A stretch of DNA of 29,520 nt, taken from the NCBI GenBank assembly GCA_934462715.1, contig CAKSIJ010000024.1, positions 1 to 29,520 of the forward strand. Direction: 5' to 3'. The number at the start of each line of letters is the position of its first letter. Within the stretch, counting starts at the first letter, position 1. The notes beneath the pieces are model-generated. The model was not told where the DNA came from. It worked only from the letters and a program-made list of their open reading frames with translations, and did no database searches. This document shows, piece by piece, positions 18,648 to 26,715 of the stretch. Origin of the DNA: an uncultured Clostridia bacterium (GTDB taxonomy: Bacteria > Bacillota > Clostridia > UBA1381). Both the position numbers and the translations under genes were made by a program.

Positions 18648-21600
18648 ATGAAGAAAATAAGACTGATTTCAATTGCGCTTATTTTTACTTTTCTTTCTCA
18701 GATGGCGGTTTTTGCAAAGAAAAACACTCTGTACTCCGATAATATCAAAATGATAATGTGCAGCGGCGGAAAGGTTGCGATAACCGACAAGGCTGATACT
18801 GTTCTTGCAGTGCCGCCGTATACGGATAACGGAAATGTTATGCTTCCGGCGAAATATTTGCTTGAGGGCTGCGGATATGATGTTGAGGAAAATGAAAATA
18901 CACTTACAGCAAAAGGAAATAAGTCAATATCAGTTACGGCGGACGGCAGTATTACCGTGGACGGAAAATCGGAAAAGCTTACAGCGGCAGAGAATAAAAA
19001 CGGTGAATTGTTCACATCGGCAGATATTTGCGATTATATCGGCAAGAAGTACAACATTACCCAGAACGGACTGTTTGTAATGTTTGAAAAGAACACAGAA
19101 AGCTTTGACGAGAATCTGTTGTTAAGACTTCAGGGTATTTATATGTCGCCGGACGGAAAGGGGTCGGCAGGTACTGTTAATGCACCTGTCGGCACTCTTG
19201 ATGAGGCAAAGAAGCTTGCGGCAAAATATTTAAGGGAATACGGAGAGGATTACCCTGTACATATATTTGTAAAGGGCGGTTTGTATCATTTCAGCGAAAC
19301 GGTTAAGTTTGATGATGAAATTTTCAATTCCGACTTGAACAAGGTTGTTTCCATTGAAAGCTATGATGATGAAATGCCGCAGTTTACGGGAGCGCAAACG
19401 CTTGACACGGCGGATTTTATCCCTGTGAGCGATCCGTACACCTTGGCAAGACTTCCCAAAGAGGGCAGAGGAAAAGTAGCATATATAGATTTGAAAAAAG
19501 CGGGAATAGAGCAGCTTGAAAACAAGGCTAATGTATTTAATTACATATATCTTAACGATATTGAACAGACAAATGCGAGGTGGCCCAATAATGGAGAAGC
19601 AACTGTATTTTCCGTTCCGCAGACTAACAGCTTTACATTTTCCGAGGCTGCGCCGACACGGTGGACAGAAGCGAAAAACGCATATGTATTCGGGCATTTT
19701 TCAAGCTGGCGCTGGGAGTGGCATCAGGGAATAATAAAATCCGTAGACCCTGCGACAAAGACAATTAACATTGTCGGAGCTAACGGCAGTGAAACGATGA
19801 GATCATCGGCGTCGGGAACGGGATGGTATGCGCAGAATCTTCTTGAAGAGCTTGATATGCCGGGCGAATGGTATGTTGACCAAGAAAATATGCTGCTTTA
19901 TTACTATCCGCCGTACAAGCTGAAAAATCAGAAGCTTGAAATTATGACGTGCAATGATACTCTTATTGAATTTACTTACGGCAAGAACATAAGCATAAAG
20001 GGAATTAATTTCACAAAGTGTTATCAGGGATTGCTGTTTAAAGGCTCACCAAAGAATGTTACAATTGATAAGTGTAAATTTTCACATCAGCAGGCATACT
20101 ATGCCGTTCAGTTCCCAAACGGCGCAGGTACGCTTAATGTAACTATAACTAACAATGAGGTATATAATCTGTTCGGTGCATTCTGTTATGTAAAGACCGG
20201 AAATTTAGGAAGGCTTACAGACGGAAATTGCCTTATTAAAAATAATGTAATTATACAGGTTGCGCAGTACTATAAAAATGCCGGGGCAATCTGCGGCCCG
20301 TATCAGGTGGAAAATTTCGGCAGTGTGGGAACAACGGTAGAGCATAATGTCATACAGGATATTCCGGGCGGCGCAGGAGTCGGACTGGGCGGAACTCATA
20401 TAAAAATTACAAATAATGAAATCGTAAATGCCGGTAAGTATATGAATGACTACGGTGCGATTTATATGGGACGTTCAAGCTCGTATTTTGATACCGAAAT
20501 AGCGTATAACTTCCTGCATAATTTTAATAACAGCAACGACTATAAGGGACTTTACAACGATGACGCATTTGCCGGAGCTTATTGGCATCACAATATCATG
20601 GTTGATATGGAAAGCCCGTCAAACCAAGCGCCCGGATTTAATACAAGATATATGTATAACATTTCGGTAAACTGCGCAAAGGACGGAATAAACGGTTCAA
20701 GAAAAAACTTTAACAACGGCGAGAGAATCAAGTACGGAGGAACTGACTGGAAAGAAACCGAAAAGCTTGTAAAGGAAAATGAGGATGTATACAAGGAACA
20801 GTATCCGCAGATATTCGACTGGCTCGAAAGAAAAGATGATGAGGGTTGGTACAATGTTTGCTGGGACAGCGTATTTTTCGGTAATATAGGAATCAATTGC
20901 AGCAACGGTACCGGTTTGGTTGGCGAACTTTCCCAATACGGTGCAAAGGAGATAGAGCGAAACGGCAAGGCATTTTCGATTGAAAATCTTAACGGAACAA
21001 GCGAGGGAAATCCCCGTTACGATGTATCGGAGGAGGACGTGTTTATTGACCCGAGTCATCAGAATTACAATTTAAAGCCGGACAGCGAACAGGCAAAGGC
21101 TTATCCCGAATTGCTCGATATTGATGTTGAACAGATCGGACTGACAAGCGACGCACAATACCTGCTGCAAAAGCCGGAGCACGGCTCGCATTTGGTTTAT
21201 CCGACAAACGGCATTAAAAACATAAATGCAGGTTCAATCACTTTTTCATGGGATCCTGTTAAGGGAGCAAGCTTTTACCGTCTTATAATAGCAACGGATT
21301 CAAAGCTTGAAAGTGTTGTTTATGATAAGGAATTCAGAGAAAACGGAAATACGAACAATGTCACGGTAGAGGGACTTTCAAACGGTAAGGTATATTACTG
21401 GAAGGTTGTTGCAAAAAGCGTGACGAGGCAGAATCAATTTGAGATTGATTCTATAGGTGGTCCTTATGCGTTCAGAACGGCTGATAAAGATACTCTGCAA
21501 AAGGATAATATCCGTTTGGCAATAACGGCTTATGAAGCTTTTTACAATGACGATTTACAAAGCAAGGATTATAAATTTGACGAGGAATTTATAAATTATG

Positions 21601-22958
21601 CGGGCGAGGTTCTTGAACGTGCAAAGAAAGCGTTTATATCAGCGTCAACTCAGGAGGAGCTTGATTCTCTTGAACAGGAATTGTATTATGTAATTAAAAA
21701 GTCACCGTTTTTTATGAACATTCATTATGAGAATGTAAACGGAATTTATGACAGCGGCGCAAAGTGGGACGTAAACTACAGCGGAAAAATTTCGGTGGAT
21801 TCTGATAAGGTTTTGACGTTTTCTTCAAATAATGAAAGAGCAGACGCAAAAACAGAAATTAAGAACAGAAATTCTGTATTATGCTTTAAAATGAAGCTTG
21901 CAAATCTCGGTACATCGGCTGGCGATTATCAGGGCTTTGATATAAAGATGAATAAAAACGGATACGGTTATCTGATGGTAGTCAAGCATGATATTATCGA
22001 ATGGCAGAGAATCGGAAGAACGCTTACAGAAATTCCGAACGATTTCATTGAGGCTGACAAATGGTATGACGTTATGACGGGCGGTATAAATACCCCAAAC
22101 GGAGTACTGCAATTCTTTAAGGTTGACGGAAGAATTATATATGCGGAGCTTGACCAGACTGCAAATCAGACAAGAGATGAGGGATATTTCAATATAAGAA
22201 AGAACGGCAAGGGAAGTATACAGCTAAAGGATATGGAGGAAGTGCCGCAGGACGGAATTCTTATAGATGAAATTCTTGAAAACTTTGAAAATCCCCGTTC
22301 CGCAAAGCACCTGCAAACGCTTTTGATAGGCTCGGGCGATACGATGGAAATAAGCGATTCAAAATTATTTGCAACGCTTGATAAATCAAAAATAGCCGAT
22401 GTGCTTTTTCCCATTCTTCAAAGCAGAAAAATATCCGCTTCAAGGTATGATGTTTCCGAATATAAGAAAATCCTTACGGAAGCGTGCGTTGTTGCGGGAT
22501 ATAATCAGGGACTTGCGGAGCTGCTGTTCAGAAACAATACCGATTTAATGTATAATGATATTATAAAAGCGGATTTGATTGATGAGAACGGCGTTACGAT
22601 TTATAAATGGTACAATGATATGAGTGACATATATAAGGCTAAAGCCAATAACGCTATGCTGAAAGGAAACTGCGGAAGCATTGAAGAATTAAGACGGCAT
22701 ATGGCAAAATATATGATTACTTATGTTATAAACGCTTGCTTTAACAGCCATGCAGGGCGTTCCGATTATATTTCCGAGGTTCTTACAAAAGAAAATGCGG
22801 ATTATGTCGGTTTGGAAATAAACGATTATTTATCACTGACTCCCGAACAAAAGCTTATTGCGAACAACTACATCGGCAATAACGGAGGGGTAAGCGGAGA
22901 TCGCTCGTTTGATGAACTTGCGGAGGACATTCACACAGCTGTTAAGAACTTAAAATAG
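18648..22958 (+). CDS. Secreted parallel beta-helix glycoside hydrolase-like enzyme with accessory domains
   Basis: This is a 1436-residue secreted enzyme candidate. Signal peptide 1-23 is followed by a copper-amine-oxidase-N-like domain (about 30-150, with NGNVMLPAKYLLEGCGY), then the catalytic beta-helix (about 160-840). The latter begins DUF1565-like (YMSPDGKGSAGT) and contains RWPNNGEA, NLLEELDMPGEWYVD, NDYGAIYMGR (Asp601) and GLYNDDA (Asp638/639). After this come an FN3 domain (about 855-945, YYWKVVAKS), a helical linker, a concanavalin/LamG-like sandwich (about 1025-1190) and a C-terminal helical domain (about 1190-1436). The fold and motifs resemble GH120/GH141-type beta-helix glycosidases, in which paired aspartates are catalytic. 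The CAZy family and substrate are uncertain. It lacks SLH domains, so it may be free or held by other surface proteins. Confidence 0.83.
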   Translation: MKKIRLISIALIFTFLSQMAVFAKKNTLYSDNIKMIMCSGGKVAITDKADTVLAVPPYTDNGNVMLPAKYLLEGCGYDVEENENTLTAKGNKSISVTADGSITVDGKSEKLTAAENKNGELFTSADICDYIGKKYNITQNGLFVMFEKNTESFDENLLLRLQGIYMSPDGKGSAGTVNAPVGTLDEAKKLAAKYLREYGEDYPVHIFVKGGLYHFSETVKFDDEIFNSDLNKVVSIESYDDEMPQFTGAQTLDTADFIPVSDPYTLARLPKEGRGKVAYIDLKKAGIEQLENKANVFNYIYLNDIEQTNARWPNNGEATVFSVPQTNSFTFSEAAPTRWTEAKNAYVFGHFSSWRWEWHQGIIKSVDPATKTINIVGANGSETMRSSASGTGWYAQNLLEELDMPGEWYVDQENMLLYYYPPYKLKNQKLEIMTCNDTLIEFTYGKNISIKGINFTKCYQGLLFKGSPKNVTIDKCKFSHQQAYYAVQFPNGAGTLNVTITNNEVYNLFGAFCYVKTGNLGRLTDGNCLIKNNVIIQVAQYYKNAGAICGPYQVENFGSVGTTVEHNVIQDIPGGAGVGLGGTHIKITNNEIVNAGKYMNDYGAIYMGRSSSYFDTEIAYNFLHNFNNSNDYKGLYNDDAFAGAYWHHNIMVDMESPSNQAPGFNTRYMYNISVNCAKDGINGSRKNFNNGERIKYGGTDWKETEKLVKENEDVYKEQYPQIFDWLERKDDEGWYNVCWDSVFFGNIGINCSNGTGLVGELSQYGAKEIERNGKAFSIENLNGTSEGNPRYDVSEEDVFIDPSHQNYNLKPDSEQAKAYPELLDIDVEQIGLTSDAQYLLQKPEHGSHLVYPTNGIKNINAGSITFSWDPVKGASFYRLIIATDSKLESVVYDKEFRENGNTNNVTVEGLSNGKVYYWKVVAKSVTRQNQFEIDSIGGPYAFRTADKDTLQKDNIRLAITAYEAFYNDDLQSKDYKFDEEFINYAGEVLERAKKAFISASTQEELDSLEQELYYVIKKSPFFMNIHYENVNGIYDSGAKWDVNYSGKISVDSDKVLTFSSNNERADAKTEIKNRNSVLCFKMKLANLGTSAGDYQGFDIKMNKNGYGYLMVVKHDIIEWQRIGRTLTEIPNDFIEADKWYDVMTGGINTPNGVLQFFKVDGRIIYAELDQTANQTRDEGYFNIRKNGKGSIQLKDMEEVPQDGILIDEILENFENPRSAKHLQTLLIGSGDTMEISDSKLFATLDKSKIADVLFPILQSRKISASRYDVSEYKKILTEACVVAGYNQGLAELLFRNNTDLMYNDIIKADLIDENGVTIYKWYNDMSDIYKAKANNAMLKGNCGSIEELRRHMAKYMITYVINACFNSHAGRSDYISEVLTKENADYVGLEINDYLSLTPEQKLIANNYIGNNGGVSGDRSFDELAEDIHTAVKNLK

Positions 22959-22993
22959 TGGTTGTTAAGATTTAAACAGATTGACACACAGTT

Positions 22994-23019
22994 GAGCTGC
23001 TGCATTAGTGCAGCAGCTC
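22994..23019 (+). terminator. Perfect 11-bp hairpin before the next gene, possible attenuator
   Basis: GAGCTGCTGCA (22994-23004) pairs perfectly with TGCAGCAGCTC (23009-23019) around a TTAG loop, followed by only TTTA. It is strong enough to pause polymerase but has a weak U-tract, so partial termination is likely. It lies 30 bp before a TTG start, which may lower expression of the downstream enzyme. Confidence 0.6.
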
Positions 23020-23048
23020 TTTACAAAAAAATGGAAAGGAAGATAGTT

Positions 23049-26000
23049 TTGAAAAAAATAATCTCATTAATAATTGGTGCGGCAGTGCTGTTTCAGACTT
23101 CTGCGACAGTTACATATGCGGAGGGAACCGATGAAATTCACGTATCCGTTTACGGCAGTGACAGCGCAGACGGAAGTATAGATAAGCCGCTGAAAAGCTT
23201 AAAGGGAGCGGTTGAGTATATAGAAAATAATAAAGACAGGCTCGGAACTTCGGTCAACGTACTGTTTCATGAGGGAAAATATAATATCTCATCGACAACG
23301 GAAATAACCGGAGATACGTTTGGCGGTACGGTGACATTTATGCCGTATAATAATGAAAAAGTTGTGTTTTCAGGTGCTGCGGAGCTTGCACCAAATAAAT
23401 TTTCAAAGGTTGAAAATGCGGAAATACTGCAAAAACTGCCACAGAAAGCACGCGGAAAGGTTATGCAGTTTAATCTTGAAAATGCGGGAGTGTTATACTC
23501 GTTAGATGACAGTACAATTCCTTATATGTATGTAAATGACATAATGAAAACAACCGCAAGATACCCGAATGAGGGTCACTTAAAAGCGTCAAAGGCAAAC
23601 GGCACAAAAAGCTTTGAGTGCGATGACGAAAAAGCTTTAAAATGGGGAAATGCAAAGGATTTAAGAGTTATAGCGTCAAGCGGAGCAACATATTTTTGGT
23701 ATCCTTTAAAAGCTTCTGTTGAAGGAGCTGTTATAACGGCGGACAGAACAGTGAGAAAAAATGCCGAGTTTTGGGCAGAAAATCTTCTTGAAGAGCTTGA
23801 TATGCCGGGCGAATATTTTACAGACCGTGAAAATAACATTTTGTATTATTATCCCGATTCGGATATGCAGAACGCAGAAATAGAAATCACGTCCATGATG
23901 TCAGCCGCCGTAAGAATAAAAGAAGCGGCAAATGTAACTTTTGACGGGCTTGAATTTGATAAATTCGGCTCAGAGGTATTTAGTATTACCAATTCCGAAA
24001 ATATAATTATTAAAAATTGTGTTATCAAATATTCGCAGGGCGACAATACATTGTATTTTAGCGGATGTAATTCAAAAATTACCGATAACTATTTTTACGG
24101 CTGCGCAAATGCGGTTATAACATTTCATGGCGGGGAACTGAAAACTTTAAAACGCGGAAATGTAGAGGTGTCAAACAACAGAATATCAATGTGCGGTTTT
24201 TATGGCAGAAATTCGATTATATCATCAGGAAGTGCGGCAACGCAAATTACGTCAGACTTCGGAAATAAAATAGAAAATAATATCATTCAGGATTGTATGA
24301 CGTTTATGGGCATAAGCTGCAACGCAAACGATTATACAATTAACGGTAATGAAATTATAAATCAGGGATATTATATAGGAGACGGCGGAGCAATTTATAT
24401 GGGGCGAAGCAACACGAAATACGGAACGGAAGCCGCATACAACTACATACATGACGGTCACAAGGGTGACAGCAATTATTTTTACTGCGGCTTGTATTCC
24501 GATGACGGCTACGGAAATTCCTATTTTCATCATAATGTGGTATCGGATATGTACATGGGCATGATTCTCAATTCCGGTATGAATTGCAGATTTAACAATA
24601 ATCTTATGATAAACAATACTGCAAGCCCGAGCGGCATAAGCCGTATGGCATCGTGGTCGCCCGATTCGGGGGCTCGTGATACAGGAATGTCCTCAACATT
24701 TCTTAATGAGGTTGAAATGTTGCTGAAAAGAACAAGCTATGGCAATGTTGTGGCTGAACATTATCCGTACTTAAAGGATACACTTTCAAGAAAACCGTAT
24801 TTTGCACCGTGGGATACGGAAATTACGGGAAATGTATCGATAAACTGTGGCGGCAGCTTTAGCAGAATATGGCATCCTTATTATAAGAGTGACGGAAAAA
24901 CTCCTGTTATTGACGGCGAGGCTGAAATGATAGCTAAAAATCCCGATGCTTGTTATTATACAGAATTGTATAGCGGTTCAAATTTATTTAAGGGATATGT
25001 TGTTGATGAGTACAAGCTTTATGCAAAGAAAATAACAAATGAAAACGGAGAAGATTTGAACGCAACAGTTGCCGGTAATCCGAAGCTTGACTATGATGAG
25101 TCTTTGTTCAAAGACGCAAAAAACGGAGATTACACACTGACCGATAAATTCAGTTCGGACGTATCAACCGTGAATGAAATAGACATGAGCAAAATGAGTA
25201 TTGTGTCAACAACAAATCCGAATATTTATAAAACCCCTGCCGACAAGGTCAGATTGATAAATGTTCAAAATGCGGGCACTGATACGGAATTTGTATGGGA
25301 AAGAACGGAAAATGCGTCAAAATACCGTCTTGTGATCTCAAAGGACAGTGGATTTAATGACGTTGTTTATGATGAAACTATGCACGATACCGGCGAGGCT
25401 TTGGTGAAGAAAGTTAGCCTTGATGCGTCAACACAATATTTTTGGAAGGTTGAGGCATACGGAATAGCGAAAAATGACAGATTTACGGCGGTAAGCAATG
25501 TTGCATCATTTACGACAAACGCAGACAGTGCTTTGTATAAAGAAAGCTTAAATTATGCTGTTTCTTTGACTGATTCAATGATAGAAAAATATAACGGCGG
25601 TTTGATTGAATTTTCAAACTCGGCAATTTCCGATGAATTGAAAATGAAATCTGTGGAGATGAAAGAAATATTGAAAAATACTGCGTCACAGCAGGTTATT
25701 GACAATGGCGAACAGGCACTTTTGAATTTGCTGGTTAGGGCAAGGGAGTGTATGACTGCGTTTGACATTGTAATAAAAGAAGTCAAGGCTGAAGAAAGCA
25801 GCGATGATGTTTCTGTGGTATGTGCCGGCGCAAAGCCGAATACACTTTTGTCAGTGCTTGTGACAAATCCCGAATATGATATTTATAACGTTCCGGAAGA
25901 ACTGAATTTAAAGGCTGTTCAATACAGTGATACTGTTTTGGCGGATAATGACGGAGTTGTGAAATTCAGCTTTAGCACAAGAGTTGACGGCGAGGACAGA

Positions 26001-26414
26001 AGCGGTTTGTATACTCTATATGTAAAGGGTGCAACCGGTGAAATTGTTTCAAAAACTTACAGTTACGGTACGCTTTATGCAGGTGATATTACATATAAAA
26101 ACGCACAGGGACAAACGTTTGAAACGTTGAAGGAGTGCGGCAGCGGCGAGGTGACAATGTCGTGTCTGATACAAAACAACACCTCCGAACCGATTGCACC
26201 GAGCATTATAACGGCATTTTACGATAATGGCATTTTGATGGGAGTAAAAATAAACATATCCGATGAAATAGCTGCATTCTCATCAAAGACTGTTGAGTGG
26301 AAAGCAGACGTGAATATTGATAAAGCGACATCTGCAAAGGTTATGTTCTGGGATTCGCTTATGTCTGTGAAACCGCTTACAAGATGCAGAATTATTTATG
26401 AATCGGCAAAATAG
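23049..26414 (+). CDS. Secreted parallel beta-helix glycoside hydrolase-like enzyme (second paralogue)
   Basis: This is a 1121-residue secreted protein when started at TTG 23049. GGAAAGGA (23034-23041) lies 7 bp before that TTG and the product begins MKKIISLIIG with a signal peptide to about residue 24. An in-frame ATG at 23031 has no ribosome site. Residues 30-80 are DUF1565-like (SVYGSDSADGSIDKPLKSL). The beta-helix runs to about 740 with RYPNEGH, NLLEELDMPGEYFTDR, GDGGAIYMGR (Asp445) and GLYSDDGYG (Asp485/486). An FN3 domain (about 750-850, YFWKVEAYG), a helical linker, a module with PEYDIYNVPEELNLKAVQY, and a C-terminal Ig-like domain with FWDSLMSVKPL follow. It is a paralogue of the preceding enzyme, lacking its N-terminal copper-amine-oxidase-like and LamG-like domains. 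A GH120/GH141-like function is inferred. Confidence 0.83.
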   Translation: MKKIISLIIGAAVLFQTSATVTYAEGTDEIHVSVYGSDSADGSIDKPLKSLKGAVEYIENNKDRLGTSVNVLFHEGKYNISSTTEITGDTFGGTVTFMPYNNEKVVFSGAAELAPNKFSKVENAEILQKLPQKARGKVMQFNLENAGVLYSLDDSTIPYMYVNDIMKTTARYPNEGHLKASKANGTKSFECDDEKALKWGNAKDLRVIASSGATYFWYPLKASVEGAVITADRTVRKNAEFWAENLLEELDMPGEYFTDRENNILYYYPDSDMQNAEIEITSMMSAAVRIKEAANVTFDGLEFDKFGSEVFSITNSENIIIKNCVIKYSQGDNTLYFSGCNSKITDNYFYGCANAVITFHGGELKTLKRGNVEVSNNRISMCGFYGRNSIISSGSAATQITSDFGNKIENNIIQDCMTFMGISCNANDYTINGNEIINQGYYIGDGGAIYMGRSNTKYGTEAAYNYIHDGHKGDSNYFYCGLYSDDGYGNSYFHHNVVSDMYMGMILNSGMNCRFNNNLMINNTASPSGISRMASWSPDSGARDTGMSSTFLNEVEMLLKRTSYGNVVAEHYPYLKDTLSRKPYFAPWDTEITGNVSINCGGSFSRIWHPYYKSDGKTPVIDGEAEMIAKNPDACYYTELYSGSNLFKGYVVDEYKLYAKKITNENGEDLNATVAGNPKLDYDESLFKDAKNGDYTLTDKFSSDVSTVNEIDMSKMSIVSTTNPNIYKTPADKVRLINVQNAGTDTEFVWERTENASKYRLVISKDSGFNDVVYDETMHDTGEALVKKVSLDASTQYFWKVEAYGIAKNDRFTAVSNVASFTTNADSALYKESLNYAVSLTDSMIEKYNGGLIEFSNSAISDELKMKSVEMKEILKNTASQQVIDNGEQALLNLLVRARECMTAFDIVIKEVKAEESSDDVSVVCAGAKPNTLLSVLVTNPEYDIYNVPEELNLKAVQYSDTVLADNDGVVKFSFSTRVDGEDRSGLYTLYVKGATGEIVSKTYSYGTLYAGDITYKNAQGQTFETLKECGSGEVTMSCLIQNNTSEPIAPSIITAFYDNGILMGVKINISDEIAAFSSKTVEWKADVNIDKATSAKVMFWDSLMSVKPLTRCRIIYESAK

Positions 26415-26444
26415 TATAAAAATTGAACCGAAAGGGAGAAATGT

Positions 26445-26468
26445 ATGATTAATAATTGCAGGATTTAA
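26445..26468 (+). other. Seven-codon ORF with a full ribosome site; gene-start relic or leader peptide
   Basis: AAAGGGAG (26431-26438) is followed 6 bp later by ATG and a 7-codon frame (MINNCRI) that stops at 26468. The spacing from the previous stop (30 bp) is exactly what the other operon genes show. It looks like the start of a lost ninth operon gene. A regulatory leader peptide is the alternative. Confidence 0.4.
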
Positions 26469-26473
26469 AAAAC

Positions 26474-26485
26474 CGGTAATTACCG
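26474..26485. promoter_or_regulatory. Perfect 12-bp palindrome CGGTAATTACCG
   Basis: A perfect twofold-symmetric site lies just after the seven-codon ORF and about 115 bp before the predicted promoter of the cytoplasmic beta-helix gene. It could bind a dimeric repressor. It is too far upstream of that promoter for a simple roadblock, and no second copy was noticed. Confidence 0.3.
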
Positions 26486-26538
26486 CAACTGAATGTGTTC
26501 TGCGTTTTTTGCTAAGTTGTTTTCCGGCATAATAAAAC

Positions 26539-26590
26539 AAAATTAAGTAAAGTTCACAAACCACCCACTTAATTTTTATTATTATTTTAC
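26539..26590 (+). terminator. Probable terminator at the end of the large operon
   Basis: AAAATTAAGT (26539-26548) and ACTTAATTTT (26567-26576) form a perfect 10-bp AT-rich stem with an 18-nt loop, followed by a T-rich stretch to 26590. The stem is weak in G+C, so efficiency is uncertain. The position, between the large operon and a gene with its own promoter, supports the call. Confidence 0.45.
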
Positions 26591-26599
26591 ATTTCGCCC

Positions 26600-26628
26600 T
26601 TATAAATAAACGGACAATGTGTTAGAAT
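26600..26628 (+). promoter_or_regulatory. Promoter of the cytoplasmic beta-helix enzyme gene
   Basis: TTATAA (26600-26605) and TAGAAT (26623-26628) have a 17-bp spacer. The -35 is weak. There is no AATCAAAA-type operator, so this gene may be controlled differently from the operon upstream. The leader to 26716 is about 80 nt and contains the G-rich stretch 26639-26667. Confidence 0.4.
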
Positions 26629-26715
26629 TTATTACAATAAGGGAAAATGGGCGTCCCAAAGGGGGCAAATTCCTGATAAAAAATAGAAGTGATTAATGAA
26701 AGGAAATATAAAATT

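Noticed and set aside
18648..26414. Calling the beta-helix proteins pectate lyases
   Set aside because: The fold is shared, but the GAIYxGR and YxDD motifs fit GH120/GH141-type glycosidases better than PL1/PL9 lyases; the family is left open.
26639..26675. G-rich stretch before the third enzyme gene as a riboswitch or G-quadruplex
   Set aside because: Only scattered G runs and a short GGGCGTCCC dyad are visible; no known riboswitch core was recognised.
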